Source of the DNA: Malus domestica
Taxonomy: Eukaryota; Streptophyta; Magnoliopsida; Rosales; Rosaceae
Assembly: GCF_042453785.1 (NCBI RefSeq)
Contig: NC_091675.1
Span: forward strand, 6,646,501 to 6,710,500
Reading direction: 5' to 3'
Length of the DNA stretch: 64,000 nucleotides
In this document: piece by piece, positions 1-11,412 of the stretch
How the letters are laid out: each line of letters opens with the position of its first letter
Position numbering within the stretch: the stretch's first letter is position 1
Made by a program: the position numbers and the translations under genes
Notes under the pieces: model-generated
What the model was told of the DNA's origin: nothing
Database searches by the model: none
What the model saw: only the letters and a program-made list of their open reading frames with translations

Positions 1-1119
1 CGCCTTACCATGGTTTCGAGATTGACGAAGAGCGATGGATGCAGATGCTTCAACTTTGACATTTCTAACACTTCAAATCTTCGAAGTAATTCCAAGTTGT
101 AACGTATGCAGTGGAGCCGAATTTGTTGCTATCAGTGAAGGCAGTCGCGCGTTCAAAAGGCTTCTAAACACTGGCAATTGGGGTAAAACATGGCAACAAT
201 GAACCTACTTAGATGTCTATGTGGCAGCTAGGTTTATGAGGTTGGACCGCACCTTTTAATTTGCTGTAGTGGTATAAACAAATGGACCGATAATGAAAAG
301 CCTCTGATATATTTTTTACATATACTCCAGCCGACCGATGATGAAATCATTAATATAAGGGAACTTTAACGAAAAGCTCCTGGTACTGTTCATTTTAATG
401 AAAAATCACATTTTTACATTAAAAAGTCAATCATGGTACTATTCACTTTACCCTTTATTTTGTCCTTATCATTAAAACTCAAAGTTTTCAAGCTCTTTTC
501 ATGACTTATATAATGCGTTAAATAATTAAAGCTAGGAAACGAAATATTAGGTTGGTGAAAAGCTTTGGATGATGTATAAATTATAATAAAATATATATTA
601 ATCTGTTATAAGAATAAGCATGTTTATCTATAAGATCTTTTTTAATTACAATTTCCTGTATTTAATTGGAATAAAAGTTTGATATTTTGGCTTTTAATTA
701 AAATCGTGTGTGTGTGTGTATATATATATGTACATATTGTATAATATATTGGGGGCAATACTAGAACTCTTCTTTTTTAGGTTGAAGCAGTAGGTCCTGT
801 TTTGGACTTAGGAGAGGGACCTAACCCATAAAGCCAATTGGCTTTTGTGCAACAACAAACGGAAAGAAGATTATGATGGGAGCCATTAGTTCTTACCCCT
901 AGCTTTCTCCTTAAGCTGGAAATGACATTCTCAAAGAATCAATTATGCAAAAGAAAAACATTCTAATAAAAGTGGTAAATTTCAAATCTGCTCTAGCAGA
1001 TTTGATAAAAATTCATAGAAATATGGATGTATTAATTAAGATTTTAAAGGAGTTATAGAAAAGAAAAAAAGAGGGTATTCACTTAGGATTTTATTTTAAA
1101 GTTTTTTATATTATTATTA
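1..1119. other. intergenic, repeat-bearing
   Basis: No convincing gene. It holds one copy of a dispersed MITE family (359-507) and a GT/AT microsatellite (706-729). The rest is AT-rich and I see nothing else in it. Confidence 0.7.
359..507 (-). mobile_element. MITE, family A, copy 1
   Basis: About 150 bp starting GGGAACTTTAACGAAAA and closely matching, on the opposite strand, the sequences at 17841-17955, 24361-24514 and 48649-48801. All share the core that reads TTTTAACGATAAGGACAAAA in copy 2. It has no coding capacity. The copy at 24361 has a perfect 9-bp target duplication, which points to a Mutator-like origin. I remember this family as very common in apple and pear, but that is memory, not a search. 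Confidence 0.7.
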
Positions 1120-1271
1120 GGGTAAAAGACTGTTTACTATCCTCATGTTTCGCGGTTTTGAATATTTAGTACATTAAGTTTTTTTCTTCCTCCTTCTTCT
1201 CCTTCTTCCTTCCTCCTTCTTCCTTCTCCTTCTTCTTCTTCTTCTTCTTCTTCTTCCTCCGAATCTGGGGA

Positions 1272-1317
<46 letters not shown>

Positions 1318-1881
1318 TTTTTCTTCTTCATCCTCCTTCCTCCTTCTTCCTTCCTCTTCTTCTTCTTCTTCTTCCTCCGAATCTGGGTTGCAGATTCGTT
1401 TTTTTTTTTTTTCTTCTTTCTTCTTCTTCCTCCTCTTCTTCCTTCTTCTTCTTCCTCCGACTGCAACTTTTTATTTTTAAAAATTTTTTTTTTCTTCCTC
1501 CTTCTTCTCCTTCTTCCTTCCCCATCTTCTCCTTCTTCTTCTTCTTCTTCCTCCGAATCTGGGGAAGATTTTTTTTTTCTTCTTCCTCCTTCTTCTTCTT
1601 CTTCCTCCGACTGCAACTTTTTTTTTTAAATATATATATAATTTTATTTATTTATTTAATAAATAATTTATTTTTAATTTTCACGTGGATGATACGTAGC
1701 GTCCAGTCAGTGTCTACATAAGCACCACGTCATAGTTAACGGGAGACTTAACAGTTTGACTAACGGATGTATGAGACTGTCACAAAATTTACATTTTCGG
1801 TATTACTCTGAGACGAAAAAAACTTAATGTACTAAATGTTGAAAACTACGAAACATGAGGGTAGTAAACAGTCTTTTACCC
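1120..1881. mobile_element. Mutator-type MITE with polypyrimidine core
   Basis: A 762-bp element. Both ends read inward as GGGTAAAAGACTGTTTACTA, and the inverted repeats pair over about 67 bp with five mismatches. It is flanked by a perfect 9-bp duplication, TTATTATTA (1111-1119 and 1882-1890), the size typical of Mutator-like elements. The core (about 1183-1630) is almost pure CTT/CTC tract with (TA)n runs. Units such as TCCTCCGAATCTGGG recur inside it, so it has grown by tandem duplication. Long lysine/glutamate-rich reading frames through this tract are an artefact of the repeat. It has no transposase and is non-autonomous. Confidence 0.9.
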
Positions 1882-2411
1882 TTATTATTACTAGTGATAG
1901 TCCAAATATGAGCTATATTAAGTGAAGTGGGAGGATATATATAAGATCTTAACTATTGGGGGCAATTGACCACATGCATTTAAAGAATTTTTAAAAACAA
2001 AGGATTTTGAGGGATTTATTATGTAATTTAAGGTTTAAAAAGACAGTCTCTCCCTCCGAAATTTTAAAGAAATTATCTCAAAATTTACATGAAAATTGTA
2101 TTATCATTAAAACTAAAACTCTTCATCACCATAATGAAAACATGTGCCAGTTTAGTACACTGTTATTGCAGTCATTCTCATGCGTCAGTTGTAATCATGT
2201 TTGACACGAAGCAACTCATAGGCTACCTCGCTATGCTTTAAGTTGCGTGCATGAGTTGATTTGAAGAATCGTTTGATATAATTTTAGACCTACTTTTGAA
2301 TGTTTATATATGCAAAAATTGAAATAATAGTTTGTCTCAAGTTTGATTTCACATGTAAGCTGTAACGACTCAAACACACTAATTCTGTAGCACAAGCAAA
2401 AGAGTTACACT

Positions 2412-2561
2412 AAGGATATGATTTTCACACCTTATTTTCTCTCCCCTATACACCTCTCTCCATTTTTTGTCTACCCATTGAATAAAGCAAAACGAATCAA
2501 AATATAGGAATTGATAGGGGCTGTGCAAAACGAGAAAATGAGTGTAGAAATCATTTTCCTT
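2412..2561. mobile_element. short MITE
   Basis: About 150 bp. The left end AAGGATATGATTTTCACACC pairs with the right end read in reverse, AAGGAAAATGATTTCTACAC. The imperfect terminal inverted repeat is about 30 bp, ending in CATTTTCTC-like sequence. There is no coding capacity. The target duplication is unclear, so I do not assign a superfamily. Confidence 0.65.
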
Positions 2562-2860
2562 TATCTATGTATTAAGTTGTAGCCCTCAAGTCGCATAAGG
2601 GTTAGGATCAGGGGACATCCATTATTTGACACACATTTTGTAAGGCACACTCCGTAACTTTCTTTGACAATCCAAATCTTCTATTTTTTAAGTCTTCCTC
2701 AAAATATCATGTCTACCAAAAATCACTCAAATCCAAAACCTTTTTATTTTAGGTTTTGCACTTTCACTTCAAAGCACCCGCCCAAATTCGCTTGCCACAC
2801 GCCCAACTAAGATGTGCAAAATTACCAGAATAAAAGAGACTCAGAAATCAACTCTGTCTG

Positions 2861-2922
2861 TGGTGGTGGTGGTGGTGGTGGTGGTGGGGGGGGGGGGGGG
2901 GGAGAAGAGAGAGAGAGAGAGA
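2861..2922. repeat. compound microsatellite (GGT)n-(G)n-(GA)n
   Basis: Uninterrupted GGT units, then a run of G, then GA units. Likely length-variable. Confidence 0.9.
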
Positions 2923-3525
2923 TGTGCTCATCTCTTTCAAGTGCTTGATAGAGATGAGGCAAAATCTTATTCTCAATTCACTCACATAACAGCATACTTT
3001 GTCTTCTTTCACATGTATTTGGCAACTATAGAATTGCAATTTTAAGCTTTATCCATGAAAGTAACTCATCAGTAAGAATGCCGTCTTGTCATTGCGAAAG
3101 TTTATCATAACTTTGTCCTCGAGAATGTATGACCCCGGATAAAAAAGAACAAGACTTGATACAAAACCAACAGCACAGGCAGGTCAAGACATATGAAGGC
3201 TATAATACAGGCCTTGACCTCCACCCAGTATGACTGCTATAAACTCCGCTTCTCAGCTTTCGAGTCTCTGACTAATATCAGCTTCATACGACTACAACTT
3301 GGATCCTCTCTAAAGCTTATTTTGCAGTAGCTAGCTGGGGAAATCTTTGCCTGTTAAAATTAAACAAATTAATCCCAAATGATGAATTTGTGATTTTGAA
3401 TAAGAAGCGCAATAAGAAAACGTTGTATACCAGGCAGGTGAGTAAAGAGTTTTGTTTCAAGCACTTTAGCTATTATAGGGTTATACAGTACTACAAGTAA
3501 AGATATATCAGGAACCTCATCAAAC

Positions 3526-6500
3526 TCATTGTTGTGCACGTCCCTTTCCTGTAGTCTGTTTCCTCTTCTTCGGCTGCTTGTTCTGATCTACTTGTACGAA
3601 GCCATGCCTCTGCTTCCCAACTTTTAGGTCTTTCCCACTAATCATGTACTCATTGCCATCTTCTGGCAAGCTAAACTCAGCTGGGTTTTTGTTTATGGCG
3701 CAGATTAAAGAATTGGGACTGCTCTTTGGAGGCCTCATGGCCCCATTAGCATTATGAGTATCCAATTTCTGCAGCATTGGATATTCAATGTTGTGGCCGT
3801 GCTGGGGAAACATCATAGAATCACCCAGCATAGCAATCCCCTTCTGCATAACAGGGATAGTTCCATGATTTTTGCCCAAGACACCACCTTTGGATGCAGA
3901 ATTCTGGGATCCAGAGCCTCTATGCTCTACGGCAGCCCTTTTGAATCCTTTAGGATAAGAAGAGGTAGATGTACCACCCGGATTCATAGGAAAAAGGTCA
4001 AGAGACTTCTCAGAAATGTGATTTTTGCCGCAAAAACTGGATGATGGATGCTTGACGGTATCAGCCACCTTATAAACACCAGCATCCGCTGCAGAATACT
4101 CCTTAGAGTAAAGATCAAAGGACCTCTTGGGAAATTTTGGGTTTCCAGCAATGTTCAAGGTTGGACCTGACCGCATACCTGCATCCATGAGGCTGAGCAA
4201 ATGCATTGCTGGTATGGTTTCATTAGAATATAGATCAAAAGAACCCGCTGAACCCTGAGGAGGCTCGGTCGCATTACGTTGACCAGTGAATGAGTACTCT
4301 GCATTTGTTCTGCTGAAAGTTTCAGAACCAACACCTTCACTATGCTTTTCCGGGTTGGTAGCATTTAAATTAAATAATTTCAGGCCATAATCCCCACGGA
4401 AGTTTCCCTTATGCAGCGAGCCAGGAGGGTGTGAAAGCATATCGACATTGGAAGGCTGAGCTCCATACTTAAGAGGATTGTAGTGTGTTAAGGCTGTTTG
4501 AGCTGGCAACGCAGGTGACCATAGGAGAGCTGCGTCTTCCTTTGATTGTGGAACAGACGGACGCAAGCTAGAATTTGACAACCCATCGCTCATCATATCT
4601 CCATTCCATTTGCAATTTTGGGCACAACTACAGCTGCTGTAACCAGCAGCAGGAAATTGCTCTCGAGTACTCATCTTCTTTTTAGGTTGACCAAATGCAT
4701 TAAACCCTACAGCGCAATGCATTTGATCGAGACGGAATATGTCTTTTCCGGGGATATAAGTAGAAAAGTCAACTAACTTCTGTTTGGAAGGTCCCACATT
4801 TTTTCTTGCGGTTGCACCATCTTTTGCCTTTCTTGCCTGAGGTTTTCGCTTCTGACTGGTTTCCTCTAATATTCTTAAGTTCCCAATGCCATAACTATGA
4901 TCCATCGCCTGAACATTCCTTGCATTAATGCCTGCTTCCAAAACTTTCTGATTTCTCTCATAATGATTTTTCGCCATGAATTCAACAATTTCCATCGGTA
5001 TGTCATCTGCAGCTCCCTTCTGAGACGTCTTTTCAGCTCTTTGCTTGCTATCTTTCCTACTAACAGGCACAGCTGAATTTTTCGGAACCTCAATTTTCTC
5101 CTTGTTTCTTGCACGAGAAATATCCTGAATAGGAAAATCAATTATCATAGAAAAAAATTGCAAAATAAAACTAGAAATAGAGAAGATAGTTATGCATATT
5201 AGTGTTTACACTACAGATATGAGAAATGTGCAATATGATTCTACGGGCTACCTAGAAGTAAAAGGGAACTTTATAAATTGATCCGTTGAATCACTTCATC
5301 AATGCTGCTAATTTTCGCATATCAGCATGTGCAGCGGAAATAGGAAAAACATATTATTTAGTTATAACACCAATCAGCAGTGTTCAAATAATAAAAAACC
5401 TACTAGTTTCCACTAGAGTATTAACTGTGTCGATAAGAACTTGATACAGATGAGTGATTTATGATCTCACAACAATTTTATAACGGCACAGTTGCATATG
5501 CTAAACCTTATATACAGAAGAAGCATGCAATTGCTCTGGACGTATATCATGCAGCCATCGAGATGAAAACATTCATCCAGGGAATAGTAAGAAGAGAATA
5601 AAGCTCTTACCATATGCTGCAACAAACATCTCCCTTCAACCTGGGGGCTATAGTTTTGCTTCTCATTCGGGATAGGCATGCTGTAGGTGAAAAATTTACT
5701 ACTCAGATCATCATGTCCTACTTTCCCAGAAAATGCATTTGAAATGGCTTTAGGAAGTTTGGTCAGATTTGCGCTGGCTTCTGCATTTTTCCTAATAAAC
5801 TCATCTAGTTTGCCGGTTCCATCTTTCTGAATTGACCAGGAAGGAAATCCATCTTCAGACTGAGGAATAGATTTCCTGTCATCTCTTTGTGCAGACAAAT
5901 AGCTGTTAAGAGAAAGATCCAACCCTTTTTCAGCGGGTGCATCTTCTGCCCAGTGAAATGGATTCCCAGTTTGCATGAATTCTACATCTTTCCTTGTATT
6001 TGGGCATTTCGTGAGCCAAGGAAATAGAGAAGCCAGTCCGTTATCAACTTCCGGCATCTTGTCTTTCCGCTTACAGGAACCGGACTTTCTACCTGCTTTT
6101 GGGGCAGGCAAAGCAATTTGATCCATCCCTCTACCTGTGGATGCATCATACGCTGGACTATAAGAAGCACTTGTAGTAGCATTACCCTTACTTGAATTTC
6201 CAACTTTGTCTAGGGCTTCTATTGGCACAATATCTTTGGGTGGGACTAAGGATGAACATGCGCCAATATCATTGGATTTCATAATTTTCTTCTTACCAGC
6301 AGCCGGGATTCTTTCATTTTCGGATCCATTCCAGTTGCTCCTCATATCTGCCTGCAAAGATACTCTGGCAACTGCATCTTCTTCTAACTCAGAATCTGCA
6401 ACGCTTCCGGTGGTTTCTTCATCTCGCTTGGAAGTCTTAACTTTTCTATTCAAACTTTTAGGATGGCTCTTCTCTATGCATCTCTGTTCCTCTTCCTCAG

Positions 6501-8495
6501 GCAATTTCCTTTTGTTATTCTCACCGAGATCCACTCTAGCACTTTCTTGGATAGACACCTGGCCTTGGGAAACAGTTGCTTTCCCAGATGTATTGCTAAT
6601 TCTGTTGGATGGAGAATCTTCTGTCCTGAAGCAATCAGGCTTTGCATCACCCAACTCACTCAGCAGACGCACACGCACCTTCCGACCTTTCTTACGATTC
6701 AAACTACTCGACTTCTCAGGATTTTCCGATGATGCATAATCACACTCATGCAGAGGATGATTAATGATGGTCTGGCCCTTGGTAGCATCACTTACCCTGT
6801 CAACCGTCCCGACTATCTTACATGTCCCAGAGGCAGTCATTGACTCCTTGTGATTTTCTTCTGCAGAAGGTCGGTGATCAGCTTCACTAGTCTGGGCAAG
6901 ATTCTTATTCCAGAATAATTTTTTGTTTGAGAAATGGAGTTGAAGGTTGGTACCACCACGACTTTCACATCCTAATTTCCAGACTTCAACAGATCCATTG
7001 CTCTCCAAATTTACTGCTTCTGCTTCAGAAATCAAAGACAATATGATTCTGAGAGATCATATGAAGTTGTAATGTAATTTTGTTGTTTTTTCTTTGCAAA
7101 TTAAATTTACCCGTGGCAATTACAGGTAAATATTTTTCAACCAAATTATTTTATCACTTTTTAACAAAGGGAAAGAAAACCTGTGTTATCTTTATGTCCC
7201 TCCTGCGTCCTTTTTGGGTCAACTTCTGGCCCAACAGAATTGAGTCTCGGCATTTCATGACTCGCATAATTATCTAAGACATTCTCATTCACTGGATGAA
7301 ACACAAAAAGTAAATTAATCAAAAGACTATAACATAGCCAACAGTCTATTAAGTTGAATCAAGCTTGACTTTACCTGTGATGGCAGTGAGTGAAACTTCA
7401 TGCCTCCCTTCTTTCTTATCAAAAGTAGATGACGAAGGATGTTGCTCATTGCCAATTCCAACAACAGAAATATGAGCTTCAGCACTTTTTCCATCAACAA
7501 TTTTGGAAATTGAACCTTTCTCATAATCTAACAGAAGCAGTGAAGCATCACTGAGGGGTGGGATCTGAGCACAATTGTTATTGGAATCAGATCCTATACG
7601 CATGTCCGTACCATGATCTTTTGCAATACTCTCAGAACCAGTTTCCTGCACACAATTCTGGCAAGACCACCTTCTGAATTTTGGAGGATCCAAGGGAGGA
7701 AGCAAGGATGTTGGCTCCTGATCAAACTCACCATCCAAAGGAAATGGCCAACATAGCTTCCAATTCTTTTTGCGAACTTCAGCTACATAACCACTATATC
7801 CAAAACATAAAACAGAAGTTTCATTTGATGAAAAGATCCATGGGTAACGTAGAATTCAATTATTTACTACAAACAACTTATTCTTTAAAAAATAATGCTC
7901 CACACACACACATATATCTTCCCCATTGTTTAAGTACTTATGTCTTTTCAGACACCATCTTGTTATATTAGCAACATGCACACTAGTTAGTGTGCCATAT
8001 GATTGCTGATGAAAACCTTTACCGCACCAAAGAGTCCAATCCCAACTTTAAGTGTGCTAATACAATGAACTAAAAAGTAAAGAGATTAGACTTCTTTATC
8101 CATAACATACTGCTGCAAAATAGCTTAATATATAACCTTTAATAATGGAGAAAATAATTAAACCAGACCAATCTATATCCAAATTAGAGTTTTGGAATTT
8201 TACCAAAAGAAATGACAGCTTCCAATTTTGAATATGAAGAAATATAAATCAGTTAAGTTGTTAGCAAAAGATTCATATTAATTTACTAGGAACAAGTGAG
8301 TAATTTCCCACAAGGCATACAATCTTACCATATAGTGAAATGCTCGCAGTTTCCCGCATGGCTACTACTCTTGTCATTCGCATCAGGAAGATCAATAGAT
8401 ATTGAATCAATTTTCACAAACGATCCCACCGACTTGGAGGCAATAATAGGATCGCTCCTCTTATGATTATTGTCGATCAGAAGCCCCTTCTCCAT
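3526..8495 (-). CDS. EMF1: EMBRYONIC FLOWER 1, plant Polycomb-associated protein
   Basis: Five coding exons: 8495-8329, 7793-7375, 7291-7181, 7019-5611 and 5124-3526. Together they are 3705 nt (1234 aa), and every junction keeps frame at GT-AG sites. EMF1 is a plant-specific nuclear protein that acts with PRC2/PRC1 to keep floral and seed genes silent by compacting chromatin. Family landmarks are visible: the N-terminal block CEHFTICGYVAEVRKKNWK (about residues 50-70), CQNCVQETG, the basic block RKVRVRLLSELG (about 345-356), DDIPMEIVEFMAKN (about 743-756), LVDFSTYIPGKDIF (about 819-832) and a basic C-terminus with KKRKQ that fits a nuclear localisation signal. Length is close to or a little above the Arabidopsis protein (about 1100 aa). 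There is no enzymatic domain. The start is the first in-frame ATG, and MEKGLLIDNN leads straight into the family N-terminus. The exon 3/4 acceptor is the least certain: several AG choices within about 6 bases keep frame. Confidence 0.95.
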
Positions 8496-9790
8496 GTTAT
8501 AGCATCTAACCAGATCACAGTGTTCCTAATACAGTACTTCCTACATTCACACAAATGAAACAATTACTTGAGTGATATCATTATCATATGATGGGAGGGA
8601 GAACACCGAGGAAAGTGTAAAGAAAGCACCGATCTATATCACGTGAGAGAAAATCTTGGTCCAAGTCACAAACACAATTATTAGGGTTTATAATCAACCG
8701 ACTACAATTCTCATGTGCAATGAATTATTTTGAGTCAAAATTATCAAAGAAATAGATGACAAGGTAAAACACCTCATCATACAGTGACATTGCACATAAA
8801 ATAACAAACTCCATTGATATACAAGCATAGATACATACATGTATAACAACCCAAGGGAAGAAAGTAGAAACCCTAACATTCCACGAATCAACATAAAGAT
8901 GGATCTGCGGTGGCAAAACCTCATATTAGGAACGATCAAATTATTCACACGACTAAATGCACCTTTAAAGATGCAAACTCAATCACAAAATTAGGAACAA
9001 TTAATAAGGCAAAACCTCATATTAGGGTTTTGTTTCAATTAGAGCAATCTAGGTCGTATGAATATTCCAAGGTAAGCAACAATCGTACAACCCATTTCAG
9101 GCTCGCCCTAGGAGACTCCGAATCGGAAAATAAAAGCATGTCAATCAACCAACTTAACAAAAAAAAATTAGGGTTCTTTCATTATATAACTTATAAATAT
9201 TCAGTCACTAGACAATTAACTGAGTCCAAGCACATCAAAACGACATGAATGACACCCAAAACGCATAGAATTGTTTAAGCTGAGCGTAATAACAAACCCC
9301 AGATAATGAAATGGAAAGTAAAGCCCAAAACTTGACGTACTATACACAGTAAAACCCAGCTCAAAAAATATTTTTAAAAAAGATAAAAACTAATTAGTAG
9401 CTGAAAATATCAGCTCAAAGCTTCAAACTTTATACTAATTAAATCCAAAAACATCATCGATTTCAAAAACCCAATTGAATAAAAGAGTAAATCTAGCAGA
9501 AAAAAACCGACCTGAAACCTCAACGCAAATCGGCGACCACCGGAAACGACGTCGTACGAAGCTAAGCTCCAGATCCTCCACGGCGCGTCCGGAAAACGGC
9601 ACTGGAGGATAGAGCGGCGGAGGGGGAAGATCGGGAGGCAATTTTTCAGCTGAGATTCGAAGCTGGGTGAGTGGAATTTGAGTGCGAACAATCGTAAAAC
9701 CCTAGAGAGAGAGAAAAAAGGGGGAGAGAGAGGGGTTTCGAAAATGTAGAGAGAGAGCGAGGGTGATGGTAGGAGGAGAGAGATAGAGAG
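8496..9790 (-). promoter_or_regulatory. EMF1: EMF1 5' UTR with leader intron
   Basis: The CDS is preceded by a short UTR segment (8540-8496) behind a GTAG acceptor. A matching donor (CAG|GTCGG) lies at 9512. This implies a leader exon from about 9790 to 9512 and a roughly 970-bp intron in the 5' UTR. The leader exon is CT-rich on the coding strand (GA-rich on plus, about 9700-9800). The transcription start is not determined. Confidence 0.6.
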
Positions 9791-10169
9791 GGTTTTAACA
9801 TTTCTTTTGTCGTCGAATGTACTGAAAAAACATCATCATACATACTACATGTCATGTCCAAACACATGCATTTTATACAATAAATTACTGCCGAAAACGG
9901 TGCTGGCCCAATCATGTGCCCCCACGTGGCTCAATGTGCGGCACTTGTGGCTTGGACAAGGGAAAAGGAAACCCTAGCGAAGGTAAAAAAATGCTACTGT
10001 TCCTCGAGCGTGGTTTGCACGCTCTGGTTCAGGTGGGGGGCATAGTTTATTTATACCTGTCGTGTCATGGAGGGCCAAAGATGCCTTTGCACATAAGTGG
10101 ATTCTGATTGGTTCGTGTGGCTCAGGTGAGTGGTTGGAGAGTGTGGGTGCGATCCAATATGAAACCCTA
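8681..10169. promoter_or_regulatory. telobox and GA-repeat cluster at EMF1 5' region
   Basis: The 8-mer AAACCCTA occurs, on either strand, at 8681-8690, 8868-8876, 9022-9030, 9697-9704, 9969-9976 and 10162-10169. GA repeats flank the 9697 copy (9701-9800). Teloboxes and GA repeats are known recruiting motifs of plant Polycomb response elements. They are also common in ordinary plant promoters, so function here is inferred. Confidence 0.55.
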
Positions 10170-11206
10170 GTTTTTTCTTGCGGGTAATCAAGAGCCTCTA
10201 TCTAACCCTAGCTAGCAACATTTCGTTTCACGAAGAAAAGGTGGGAAATAAAAATGGGAAATAGGGAGATGGAGGAAAATGGTTAGGTTTTGAATTTTTT
10301 TGGTACTAATATTAATTTGAAATAATTTAGATATTATACGTGTAATATCCAACGGTAGTATTTGGGATTACGCTAATGAAATGTATTAGCTAAGAAATAT
10401 AATTCAGTTATAATAAAGATTTCGTAGAATCAATAATTTTGAACGAGAAATAACTTGATTTAACGGCTAAAGCATGATACATTCTTGTCTCATACCGTGG
10501 GCGAACACAAAATAATACCAATTAGTTTTAGATGGTATGCATGTCCGAACTGTGGGCTAATAAGTTTTTTACCAGTGTAGAGCTACGTTACATATGTATG
10601 TACGTAAAATTTTTCAAACTGTGGGCGAATAAGAATTAATTACTGTTGCGGGGATTCATTAGATAAGTTATTCAGTGGGCAGACCTATAATTTTATTTTG
10701 TGGGTCAGAGTTTTGCAATTTATCCATACAATCTATGACATGACTTTCACACAGTGATAAACCCATGATTTTACTTTTATTTATGATCCTCAATTTAGTC
10801 AATTGCAATATATAAGACCAAAAATTTAAATTACCATGTAATCCAAACAAAAACACACACAAAATATATGAAAGTGATTCATTTTGCTTCTTACCTTTGA
10901 GAGAAATGAAAAATATTTACAAAGTTTGGATAAAAAAAAATATGTACAAAGAGAAAAAAGCTATATAGTATTACAAAGACTATATGTACAAAAGAATTAA
11001 ATATATGGAAGGAGATATAGTAGAGTATCAACAATATTATTAAATATAATAGGCTTGACATGGGGACCGCCTTGGATTCATGCAGATTATGAAAAAGTGA
11101 TCGAGGATTCTCTAAAATCAATGGTGATTGCTAGACATGGCAAAAATGTTGAATATGCATATTGCTTACATATTAGTAGGATGTTGATATAAACCTATAA
11201 CAAAAG
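10170..11206. other. intergenic
   Basis: AT-rich DNA upstream of EMF1. I see no gene and no clear element. Confidence 0.6.
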
Positions 11207-11251
11207 CAACATATGCCATATGTACGTTTTTGGTTAGGTTGCTGGCCAGAT

Positions 11252-11325
<74 letters not shown>

Positions 11326-11370
11326 ACATATGCCATATGTACGTTTTTGGTTAGGTTGCTGGCCAGATCC

Positions 11371-11411
<41 letters not shown>

Positions 11412-11412
11412 C
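11207..11412. repeat. tandemly duplicated microsatellite block
   Basis: A unit of about 118 bp is repeated. It holds a unique stretch around CATATGCCATATGTACG, then (CA)n and (TA)n. The unique parts at about 11207-11255 and 11325-11371 look identical; only the CA/TA tract lengths differ. His/Thr- and Ile/Tyr-repeat reading frames here are artefacts. Confidence 0.9.

Larger units (their letters stand above)
1891..3180. other. intergenic with MITE and simple repeats
   Basis: Downstream flank of EMF1. It contains a 150-bp MITE (2412-2561) and a GGT / poly-G / GA simple repeat (about 2861-2922). I see no gene. Confidence 0.6.

Noticed and set aside
1143-1616. Long minus-strand reading frames of Glu, Lys and Arg
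   Set aside because: They are translations of CTT/CTC microsatellite inside a MITE, not genes.
6206-6739. 177-codon open frame on plus
   Set aside because: It lies antisense to EMF1 exon 4 and shows no family resemblance; a shadow of the real gene.
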